Below, piece by piece: positions 1 through 4,599 of a stretch of DNA of 10,068 nucleotides. Below the pieces are notes generated by a model. The model had not been told where the DNA came from and did not search any database. It saw nothing but the letters and a program-made list of their open reading frames with translations. This DNA comes from Christensenella sp. UBA1252. Its GTDB lineage: Bacteria; Bacillota; Clostridia; Christensenellales; CAG-1252. The DNA lies in contig DBVY01000023.1 in NCBI GenBank assembly GCA_002308575.1, forward strand, positions 274 to 10,341. The letters run 5' to 3'. Numbering within the stretch: the stretch's first letter is position 1; the number at the start of each line of letters is the position of its first letter. The translations under genes and the position numbers were made by a program.

Positions 1-157
1 TCGATCGGGATCGCCTTGTACTGCTCCGTCTTGTGCTCCTTGTGCTCGGCGCTCGACTTCACGATACAGTCCAGAACGGGATTATCCATGACGAACTTGC
101 TCCGCTTGGCGTATCTGAAGAACTGGTTTAGCAGAACTTCACTTTGCGCACGGTGCC
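1..157 (-). pseudogene. Tyrosine recombinase (integrase) fragment, 5'-truncated, runs off window start
   Basis: The minus-strand frame from about 157 to 1 is open to the window edge. It contains LLNQFFRYAKRSKFVMDNP, followed by a Lys/Glu-rich linker and YKAIPID. This resembles the last helix of the N-terminal SAM-like (core-binding) domain of phage-type tyrosine integrases and the linker into the catalytic domain, which would lie outside the window. No ATG, GTG or TTG start lies upstream in frame before the stop near 252, and the usual first 80-100 residues are missing. Upstream of about position 157 the frame runs into a repeat that recurs at 1578-1643 without an integrase, so the 5' end looks cut by recombination. 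The fragment uses GC-rich codons (AAG, AGC, GTC), unlike the AT-rich small genes next to it. The catalytic Arg and Tyr cannot be seen here. The assignment is by resemblance only. Confidence 0.5.
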
Positions 158-210
158 TACACTTGGCTACACGAAAAATCGGGGCAATTGTCCTCTCCGA
201 AAATCCCCCG
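155..210. repeat. Dispersed repeat, copy A (10-bp tandem units plus hairpin)
   Basis: Two 10-bp units (GCCTACACTT, GGCTACACGA) are followed by AAAATCGGGGCA and an imperfect hairpin at 180-210 (CGGGG paired with CCCCG). The same arrangement in the same orientation is at 1578-1643. The tandem and GGGGCA parts are nearly identical, and the hairpin is degenerate in this copy. Read on the minus strand, the hairpin sits just after the stop of the gene at 244-723 and is followed by ATTTTTCG, so it may also serve as a weak terminator. The left edge coincides with the integrase fragment. Confidence 0.6.
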
Positions 211-243
211 TTAGAAAAACTGTTAATCCCAATCGGAGTCGCT

Positions 244-723
244 TTATATGATTTTCAAATCCTCGATTTTTATCGCCATAGCACTATCATAGGCGGCCGC
301 CTCTTCCGGCTCGTAAAAATCGACTTCTATTTTCCCTTGAACAACAGTATCATCAACGACGCAACCGATTGCATTTTTATGAATCCCAAATTCGGCATAA
401 CGCTTTTCTTCGACAACCAATTGCACCCTATCTCCGTTTTTAAAGGACAAAGACGTAAAACCCCCTTTTGCTTTTTGATAGACGCTTTCTATATCCGAGA
501 AAAGGTCTTGCTCGATTTCTTTTGGCAAAGCTTCGTTTTCCAAAGACAAATCGCATAAAACAACTTCTTTGATTATATACTCTCCCACAATTTTCGGGTT
601 AAAGAAAAGAACGTCCGCTTTTCCCGATCGTATTTTCAACACAACACCCCGCGCTTCTTTATCTATGCCAAGAGTCTTCCGTGTTTTCTCATTTGCAATT
701 ATGACCAAAGAACCTTTCTTCAT
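244..723 (-). CDS. Putative immunity protein with two SH3/KOW-like (DUF4926-like) halves
   Basis: 159 residues. The start overlaps the stop of the upstream gene as ATGA, and its Shine-Dalgarno GGAGG lies inside that gene's last codons, so translation is probably coupled. The protein is an internal duplication. Residues 4-61 and 97-159 share the pattern G-x-x-V-x-x-V, a Lys/Arg loop, GI-x-K-x-A-x-G-x-V, G-K-x-x-V-x-F-(F/Y)-x-P and a closing hydrophobic strand with D-L. The second half ends IKIEDLKII. An acidic helical linker (about 66-85) joins the halves. Small beta-barrel proteins of this pattern, including DUF4926-type ones, often follow polymorphic-toxin domains as immunity proteins. The 76-residue gene at 2959-3189 has the same fold pattern once. 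The immunity role is inferred from fold pattern and position. The overlap and the duplication are read directly. There is no signal peptide, so it should be cytosolic. Confidence 0.6.
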   Translation of the reverse strand: MKKGSLVIIANEKTRKTLGIDKEARGVVLKIRSGKADVLFFNPKIVGEYIIKEVVLCDLSLENEALPKEIEQDLFSDIESVYQKAKGGFTSLSFKNGDRVQLVVEEKRYAEFGIHKNAIGCVVDDTVVQGKIEVDFYEPEEAAAYDSAMAIKIEDLKII

Positions 724-1304
724 TTAATCCATCCTCCAAACGGCGTCGTCAGCACGATTTCTCCTTCGGGACAAAGCATCCAACCGGAATAAAACACCTT
801 GCCTTTTAATGAGACCGGAATTGCCAATTGTTGTCCGTGTTCATCCAGTTTTTTCAATTTATACTGTCCGCTTTTATATGCAATGAGGGCTTGTTCGGCA
901 TATTCACGCCTTAACGCTTCCGAATCATCTATAGTATATCCCCAGCTTTTAAAAAGCGCAACCTTTCCTTTGCCATAGTGTTTCGGCGCAAATACATAAT
1001 CACGAAATTTCTCTATACCGGAAGTTGCTTTTGCATTTTTTTGTACAATACCGTAGGAGATTGTCTTTGTTTTACAATCACAATGGGGATGCAACGCTTG
1101 CTCCGGCATATTGCTTCGAACAAAATAACATCCGTCAACGGATGTGCACGTCAAACAATGACCTTTTAGCGCTATGCTATTTCTAAGAATATCACGAAGC
1201 CATTTTGGCTTATTCGGAATCATGAAATGCTCCCATTCCACCCAATCTTTTGAAATGATTTCTCCTCTTTCATTTACCCCGATCAACTCATCCACTATGC
1301 CCAT
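720..1304 (-). CDS. Putative DUF6883-like polymorphic toxin domain protein with HC/C zinc-ribbon-like N-terminus
   Basis: The start at 1304 (MGIVDELIG) is chosen because GGAGGAG lies 8 nt upstream; the frame is open further up to 1370 but has no comparable site there. The product is 194 residues. Residues 49-77 hold HCLTC, then a Cys, then HPHCDC, a likely metal-binding knuckle like those in MuF/phage-head-associated and other secreted-toxin proteins. Residues about 97-194 contain GIEKFRDYVF, a GKG-x-x-x-LF stretch, an acidic/basic helix and a C-terminal LTTPFGGWIK. As I recall it, this resembles DUF6883 domains (Y-x-x-x-P-x-x-x-GK-x-x-x-F ... TPY) found at the C-termini of polymorphic toxins. 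There is no signal peptide, transmembrane segment or export domain, so it is either a free-standing toxin cartridge or a cytosolic protein. The overlapping downstream gene is a plausible immunity partner. The domain name is from memory and unverified. Confidence 0.5.
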   Translation of the reverse strand: MGIVDELIGVNERGEIISKDWVEWEHFMIPNKPKWLRDILRNSIALKGHCLTCTSVDGCYFVRSNMPEQALHPHCDCKTKTISYGIVQKNAKATSGIEKFRDYVFAPKHYGKGKVALFKSWGYTIDDSEALRREYAEQALIAYKSGQYKLKKLDEHGQQLAIPVSLKGKVFYSGWMLCPEGEIVLTTPFGGWIK

Positions 1305-1443
1305 TTGGTTTCTCCTCCGAGATTGAGAAGATTGTAGAATCAAACTTATTCTCTCAACCTTAAAAATCATGCGGATAATCGGATTGGATTGTTTACGAAC
1401 GGGATCGCGCCTTGATTGGGCGTATCCGCGAGGAAGGGGTATT

Positions 1444-1471
1444 AGTATTTATCAAAGCTTAAATAAGTCAA
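1444..1471 (-). promoter_or_regulatory. Weak candidate promoter for the toxin-immunity pair
   Basis: On the minus strand TTGACT (1466-1471) and AATACT (1444-1449) are separated by 16 bp. That gives a 5/6 match at -35 and 4/6 at -10, about 140 bp upstream of the ATG at 1304. It is the best candidate in this gap, but AT-rich DNA yields such matches by chance. Confidence 0.3.
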
Positions 1472-1499
1472 AAACATTGTTTTTTGGAGGGGTAAAATG

Positions 1500-1573
1500 G
1501 AGGCAATTTTTAGGGAAAAATGTGACCTAAAATGCCCTTGAAAAAACGCTCTGTTTCTCCCTAAAACTGCCTA
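1500..1573. repeat. Long inverted repeat with two alternative right arms
   Basis: The left arm AGGCAATTTTTAGGGAAAA (1501-1519) pairs with TTTCTCCCTAAAACTGCCT (1554-1572), with one bulge. A second, shorter complement, CCTAAAATGCC (about 1526-1536), lies in the loop and can pair with the same left arm. Only one pairing can form at a time. The element lies between the candidate promoter of the toxin pair and repeat copy B. The gap 1305-1671 holds this element, copy B and the weak promoter; I see no gene in it. Confidence 0.6.
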
Positions 1574-1577
1574 GTTT

Positions 1578-1643
1578 GGCTACATTTGGCTACACTTGGC
1601 TACACGAAAATCGGGGCAGTTTTCCGCTCTGAAAACCACCCCG
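1578..1643. repeat. Dispersed repeat, copy B (three 10-bp units plus strong hairpin)
   Basis: The units GGCTACATTT, GGCTACACTT and GGCTACACGA (1578-1607) are followed by AAATCGGGGCA and a strong hairpin at 1612-1643. The hairpin has a 5-bp GC stem, a 2-nt internal mismatch, a 6-bp stem and the loop CGCTCT. It matches copy A at 155-210 in order and orientation. On the minus strand it follows the stop of the gene at 1672-2052 by about 28 nt and is trailed by ATTTTCG, so it could terminate that operon. Confidence 0.65.
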
Positions 1644-1671
1644 CGTGTTTTGCTTTTCCCGATGTAATTCT

Positions 1672-2052
1672 TTAATTCCCAAAGATAAATTTGAGTATTT
1701 TTAAAACTATTTCTTCTGTTGGGTCTTTTGACATGTTGTAGAACCTTATGCCATATTTCCCCTTTAATTCTCCTCTTTCCACCGGAGTTAGTTTTAAGTC
1801 ATCCATATAGTAAGCGCGAAGTGCGGTCCAGTGCGGTAGTTCTTCAAAGCTTTTCTTTATATCCACAATGATGCTCCACATTTTTCCGCGTTTGATACTT
1901 TTTCCGCCTGCGCGATTGGATGAATCAATACGCAAAACGGCAATATAATCATTGCTGTAAGAAAGAGCGTCTGCCTTGCGCCAAGATTGTTCTGTGGTAT
2001 TATTTTTGAATTTTCTAATTTCATTTGTGAGAGTAAATATTTCGAGTGACAT
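1672..2052 (-). CDS. Hypothetical protein, second gene of an accessory operon
   Basis: 126 residues. The start at 2052 has AAGGAGG 7 nt upstream. It begins 17 nt after the stop of the gene at 2070-2615, so the two are almost certainly cotranscribed from the promoter near 2690. I do not recognise the family. The protein has no signal peptide or membrane segment. It has a basic middle (SSNRAGGKSIKRGKMW, about residues 44-59) followed by a beta-strand (IIVDI) and an amphipathic C-terminal helix ending LKILKFIFGN. The short strand-rich core with conserved-looking polar residues (RIDSSN) could be a nucleic-acid-binding or small toxin/antitoxin fold, but nothing proves this. The downstream repeat hairpin may be its terminator. 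AT-rich codon use matches its upstream neighbour and differs from the genes after 3500. Confidence 0.75.
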   Translation of the reverse strand: MSLEIFTLTNEIRKFKNNTTEQSWRKADALSYSNDYIAVLRIDSSNRAGGKSIKRGKMWSIIVDIKKSFEELPHWTALRAYYMDDLKLTPVERGELKGKYGIRFYNMSKDPTEEIVLKILKFIFGN

Positions 2053-2069
2053 GATTTTACCTCCTTGTT

Positions 2070-2615
2070 TTATATACGGCGATGATCGCCATTCAAGAGT
2101 TGGTCAAAAAAGTCGGGATTAAAGTTCTTTGTCGTAACGGAAAACCCATACTTGTTTACATAATCAATAAATTTATTAATGTTCCCGATTCCCCATTGTG
2201 TACATACAAAAACAACCCCATCCGATAATGCTATAACATCTTCCTGTTTTGTAAAGAAACGTTTTTCATAATCGGAGTATTTCTCTGCAATTTCCTTATT
2301 CTCCACAACCCCAAAAGAGCCTTGTAGTTTAGTGTAAAAAAAACGCTTCAGATCCGTTCTTGTTGTCGCAGGATATCTCTTAACATAAGCTTTCACGATA
2401 GCTAAAACAAGCCTGCTCTTGCCATAGATCTTGCCCTCAAATTCATACTTGGTTGTATCCCGTTTACCTTGTGTTGCATTGTCTCTGGGCGTGCTTTTCA
2501 AGTCCAATTTAACTTCACCTTTGGGTTGTATTGAGCGTTTTAGCAACTCCATTTCATTTTCGAGCCTTTGCACTCTTTCCCATAATTCCAAGATCAGACT
2601 AGAATTATCTTTCAT
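2070..2615 (-). CDS. Hypothetical protein with N-terminal coiled coil, first gene of an accessory operon
   Basis: The start at 2615 (MKDNSSLIL) is chosen because TAGGAGG lies 8 nt upstream and because the promoter's predicted start (about 2666) is downstream of the ATG at 2690. The product is 181 residues. Residues 5-30 form a short leucine-zipper-like coiled coil (ILELWERVQRLENEMELLK), a likely oligomerisation segment. A polar linker (31-53) leads to a compact domain at 56-160: KYEFEGKIYGKSRLVLAIVKAYV, a helix-turn stretch with TTRTDLKRFF, LQGSFGVV, a charged loop, then VVFVCTQWGIGNINKFIDY. I recall this last domain as a recurrent uncharacterised module in clostridial accessory proteins, sometimes near restriction or defence genes, but I cannot name a family. 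The predicted helices at 66-100 could be a winged-helix DNA-binding unit; palindromes around its own promoter would fit autoregulation. Both points are inference. Confidence 0.8.
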   Translation of the reverse strand: MKDNSSLILELWERVQRLENEMELLKRSIQPKGEVKLDLKSTPRDNATQGKRDTTKYEFEGKIYGKSRLVLAIVKAYVKRYPATTRTDLKRFFYTKLQGSFGVVENKEIAEKYSDYEKRFFTKQEDVIALSDGVVFVCTQWGIGNINKFIDYVNKYGFSVTTKNFNPDFFDQLLNGDHRRI

Positions 2616-2644
2616 AATAACACCTCCTAAAAATTTAAAAAAAC

Positions 2645-2743
2645 AACAATTGTTTTTATTGTTAACGATGTTATTATATGATGTTTGCAATGTTTTGTCA
2701 ACTGTTTTATCAAAATATCAAAAAACAATTAATGTTTTTATTG
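2645..2743. promoter_or_regulatory. Operator-like repeats flanking the accessory-operon promoter
   Basis: A perfect palindrome AACAATTGTT (2645-2654) is followed by TTTTATTGTTAACGAT. A related site at about 2720-2748 reads ACAATTAATGTTTTTATTG and then GGCGAT. The shared TGTTTTTATTG starts at 2651 and 2733, 82 bp or about eight helical turns apart, with the promoter between. ATTGTTAACGAT (2657-2668), a near-palindrome, covers the predicted transcription start. The layout suits a repressor that binds two sites and loops, but AT-rich simple sequence is an alternative. Confidence 0.4.
2673..2701 (-). promoter_or_regulatory. Consensus sigma-A promoter of the accessory operon
   Basis: On the minus strand TTGACA (2696-2701) and TATAAT (2673-2678) are separated by exactly 17 bp: 12 of 12 consensus bases at ideal spacing. 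Transcription should begin near 2666 and give a leader of about 50 nt to the ATG at 2615. Confidence 0.9.
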
Positions 2744-2781
2744 GCGATAAAAAATATGCCAGCACGCAGAACCGTCCGCAA

Positions 2782-2946
2782 TTAAAAATCTTTTTTGTCT
2801 TCTGTTTTTATTTTTGTCGTTAATGTTTGCACTTCAAACTCATACTGCTCTTTTGTGAGGAGTTTTCGCTCGTAAAAAATCTTGATCATCTCCAGCTGTC
2901 GCTCCAAGAGGTATTTGTTGTCGTACTTCTTTTCGTTATCTTCCAT
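2782..2946 (-). CDS. Small SHOCT-like protein, 54 residues
   Basis: A short frame starts MEDNEKKYDNKYLLERQLEM and contains YERKLLTKEQYEFEV before a Lys-rich tail. The pattern of a helix, then a hydrophobic-L-L-T-x-E-x-(F/Y)-E turn, then a second helix is that of SHOCT-type short C-terminal domains (G-x-I-T-x-E-E-F-E), which occur alone or at the ends of membrane or recombinase proteins. The ATG lies 12 nt after the stop of the gene at 2959-3189 and has no good Shine-Dalgarno, so expression probably depends on readthrough from that gene. Codon use is normal for coding DNA, and the helical heptad-like spacing (residues 12-45) argues against a chance frame. Function is unknown. Between its stop and the promoter near 2700 there is only AT-rich, operator-like sequence. 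Confidence 0.6.
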   Translation of the reverse strand: MEDNEKKYDNKYLLERQLEMIKIFYERKLLTKEQYEFEVQTLTTKIKTEDKKDF

Positions 2947-2958
2947 CGTGCATTTTGC

Positions 2959-3189
2959 TTATTTCTTTGAATAACGATCTTTGGGTATAGATTCATGAAT
3001 GCGAAGATCTTCTTCCGACACTAAAATATCAGCGATGTCTTTTCCCGTGTAGAATTCGGAAAATACGACTTGCCATTTGCCGTTTATCGGAGTTTCGCTC
3101 ATGATTGCGCCGAAATCCCCAACCTTCACTCCGGCTTTCGTATAGGCGGGTTTCTCTTTTATCAATTCAACCAAATCAAGGTATTTCAT
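2959..3189 (-). CDS. Small SH3/KOW-like immunity-type protein (DUF4926-like)
   Basis: 76 residues. The pattern DLVELIKEKPAYTKAGV, then G-D-F-G-A-I-M, then WQVVFSEF and a closing EEDLRIHE corresponds strand for strand to each half of the 159-residue protein at 244-723 (V-x-L-V, Y-x-x-x-GI-x-K, G-C-V-V, VDF, EDL). It is therefore a single-domain relative. The ATG overlaps the stop of an upstream XRE-like remnant as ATGA, so it was once translated by coupling to that regulator. No strong independent Shine-Dalgarno is visible. It probably served as the immunity gene of a toxin module whose toxin is now broken (see 3293-3415). Without a promoter of its own in view, it may be an orphan immunity gene. 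Family recognition is from pattern, not from a search. Confidence 0.65.
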   Translation of the reverse strand: MKYLDLVELIKEKPAYTKAGVKVGDFGAIMSETPINGKWQVVFSEFYTGKDIADILVSEEDLRIHESIPKDRYSKK

Positions 3190-3290
3190 TTTTCAATTAA
3201 ATCTTCAACGGTACATCCTAATGCTTTAGCAATGCTATAAATTGTTTCAACACTTGCTTTATAAATACTTTTGCAATTTCTCGTAATATA
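3186..3290 (-). pseudogene. XRE-family HTH regulator, 3' remnant
   Basis: A 34-codon frame reads CKSIYKASVETIYSIAKALG then CTVEDLIEK and a stop. This is the typical second half of an XRE/Cro-type helix-turn-helix protein: the recognition-helix end, then (S/T)-x-x-T-(I/L)-x-x-I-A-x-A-L-x-(V/C)-(T/S)-x-(E/D)-(D/E)-L-(L/I). A TGA at 3291-3293 closes the frame upstream, and no start or first HTH half is found in frame. The other two frames upstream do not read as HTH either. Its stop overlaps the start of the 76-residue gene. Such short XRE proteins often act as antitoxins or immunity-locus regulators. Confidence 0.6.
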
Positions 3291-3292
3291 TC

Positions 3293-3415
3293 AGTTGTTA
3301 AGTAAATTTTATGATCTCTCTCGAAGCATGTCAAGCAATGCGAAATGGTTGCGCCAAGATGGTATTCTTTCCATTTCGTAGATTTTTGGCATTCATTTTC
3401 ATCTTTCGTGAAAAG
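3293..3415 (-). pseudogene. Possible toxin remnant with HCLTC motif, no start codon
   Basis: A minus-strand frame without any ATG reads STKWKEYHLGATISHCLTCF then ERDHKIYLTTD before running into the XRE frame out of phase. The HCLTC motif (3326-3340), with a Trp/His-rich stretch before it and an aromatic strand after it, matches the HCLTC region of the putative toxin at 720-1304. I read it as a decayed piece of a second toxin of the same class, cut at about 3290. The stretch 3294-3527 holds this remnant and AT-rich DNA, and I see no intact gene in it. A chance match is possible. Confidence 0.35.
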
Positions 3416-3527
3416 TCGATTATCGTTTATTATACCATTTCGATATGGGACAAAAATGTGACAAATCGACCCGCCGTGAGAAAACTTTCTCGTTTTCGAA
3501 CGATCGGATTTTTATCTCCCGCAAGGA

Positions 3528-3556
3528 TTGAAACGGCGGCGAACAACGTGTATAAT
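3528..3556 (+). promoter_or_regulatory. Promoter of the shikimate-kinase-like gene
   Basis: TTGAAA (3528-3533) and TATAAT (3551-3556) are separated by 17 bp. The -10 ends only 9 nt before the ATG at 3566, so transcription should start at about 3563-3566 and give a leaderless or nearly leaderless mRNA. Confidence 0.75.
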
Positions 3557-3565
3557 ATAAGCGAT

Positions 3566-4060
3566 ATGAAAAACGTTGTTTTGATCGGAATGCCGGGTTC
3601 GGGCAAAAGTACGTGCGGTGTGCTTGCAGCGAAAGCGCTTTGCAAGGATTTCGTCGACACCGATCTCCTGATCCAGCAAAGCGAAAAGATGCCGCTTCAA
3701 GCGATCCTCAACGAAAAAGGATACGACTTTTTCGCCGCAGCGGAAGAAAAAGCGATTTGCTCCCTTAACGCCCAAAACACGGTCGTTGCGACGGGCGGCA
3801 GCGCGGTCTACTCCCCCAAGGCGATGGCGCATTTGAAAGAAAACGCCGTCGTTTTGTATCTTCGCGTTTCGTTTGCCACGATGGTAAAGCGGATCTCGAA
3901 TATCGGTAGCCGCGGGATCCTTTTGAGAGAGGGCGAAAGCCTCGAAACGATGTTTGAAGAGCGAACGGCGCTTTACGAACGCTATGCCGACCGCATCCTC
4001 GATTGCGACGACAAGGAGATCGAAACGACCGTTTCCGAGATCGTAAAAAACGCGATTTGA
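3566..4060 (+). CDS. aroK: Shikimate-kinase-family P-loop kinase
   Basis: 164 residues, the normal length for shikimate kinase, which phosphorylates shikimate with ATP in the chorismate pathway in the cytosol. Walker A is GMPGSGKST (8-16); the metal and substrate Asp pair is DTD (31-33); GGS (77-79) replaces the usual GGG; the lid has SRGILLREGESLE (115-127); the adenine-side segment is ERTALYERYAD (132-142). The usual F-R-x-x-E substrate motif reads F-A-A-A-E (56-60), so the shikimate-binding Arg is missing. I recall a clade of shikimate-kinase-like proteins with this change, so the true substrate is uncertain. The start at 3566 is fixed by the promoter directly upstream and the start of homology. 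The frame is open back to 3311, but the part before 3566 has no kinase features. No Shine-Dalgarno is present. The gene is monocistronic and converges on the sulfur operon across a terminator. Confidence 0.85.
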   Translation: MKNVVLIGMPGSGKSTCGVLAAKALCKDFVDTDLLIQQSEKMPLQAILNEKGYDFFAAAEEKAICSLNAQNTVVATGGSAVYSPKAMAHLKENAVVLYLRVSFATMVKRISNIGSRGILLREGESLETMFEERTALYERYADRILDCDDKEIETTVSEIVKNAI

Positions 4061-4085
4061 TCTTTCCCTTTAATCCTCGTAACGC

Positions 4086-4124
4086 AAAAAGCGCGGAGCC
4101 CCGTATCGGAACCCGCGCTTTTTT
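4086..4124. terminator. Bidirectional intrinsic terminator between aroK and the sulfur operon
   Basis: AAAAAGCGCGG (4086-4096) pairs with CCGCGCTTTTT (4113-4123) around a 16-nt loop. The A-run on one side and T-run on the other give a U-tract in both directions, which serves the convergent genes on each side. Confidence 0.85.
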
Positions 4125-4163
4125 CGATCTTCCGTTCTTCGAAGATACGCTTGATCGTTGCCG

Positions 4164-4595
4164 TTAAATTACGTAATTGTCGCCGCTCGAATCGGTCAGC
4201 ATCAAATCGGCGAGCGTGACCCCGTTCAAATAGTTGCGGATCAGCTCGTAAAGCTTTTCCCACATCGGAAGCGTTCTGCATTCCGACGCGCGCGAGCAGG
4301 GTTCCGCCGACGCGTCCAAACAGGAGATCGGCGCGAGATCGCCTTCGGTCGTCAACAGAACGTCCAAAACCGTGATCTGATCGGCGCCGCGACCGAGTTT
4401 GTAGCCGCCGCCCTTGCCGTGTTGCGCGTCCAGCATCCCCGCTTTCGAAAGGTCGGTCATAATGCCTTCCAGATACTTTTGCGAGATCTCCTGCCTTGCA
4501 ACGATATCTTTCAGCGGAATATAATTCTCTCGGCTGTGCTCCGCCAAATCGATCATCACGCGCAACGCGTATCTTCCTCTCGTTGAAATTCTCAT
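4164..4595 (-). CDS. Rrf2-family transcriptional regulator (CymR/IscR-like) with three cysteines
   Basis: 143 residues. The N-terminal MRISTRGRYALRVMIDLA and the winged helix-turn-helix at 27-69 (ISQKYLEGIMTDLSKAG, then GKGGGYKL in the wing) are classic Rrf2. Cys92, Cys100 and Cys106 (C-x7-C-x5-C) occupy the Fe-S ligand region of IscR-type members (Cys92, 98 and 104 in E. coli), with a longer first gap. B. subtilis CymR lacks this triad. The gene is last in the metY-cysK-ridA operon; AAGGAG sits in the last codons of ridA, and the ATG is 4 nt after the ridA stop. It most likely represses its own operon, and the palindrome at 7467-7481 is the candidate operator. The signal could be Fe-S or redox state, or cysteine through a CysK complex as in CymR. 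The choice between these is inference. Confidence 0.9.
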   Translation of the reverse strand: MRISTRGRYALRVMIDLAEHSRENYIPLKDIVARQEISQKYLEGIMTDLSKAGMLDAQHGKGGGYKLGRGADQITVLDVLLTTEGDLAPISCLDASAEPCSRASECRTLPMWEKLYELIRNYLNGVTLADLMLTDSSGDNYVI

Positions 4596-4599
4596 AGTC

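Noticed and set aside
16-558. 180-codon plus-strand open frame
   Set aside because: It runs antisense across the integrase fragment, repeat A and most of the immunity gene, has no ribosome site and has a low-complexity, non-protein-like composition.
155-1643. Integron attC sites or a CRISPR array
   Set aside because: There is no attC core consensus pair, only two repeat copies 1.4 kb apart, and no regularly spaced unique spacers.
3311-3565. N-terminal extension of the kinase frame
   Set aside because: Kinase homology begins at the ATG at 3566 and the promoter lies at 3528-3556, inside the extension, so it cannot be translated from that transcript.
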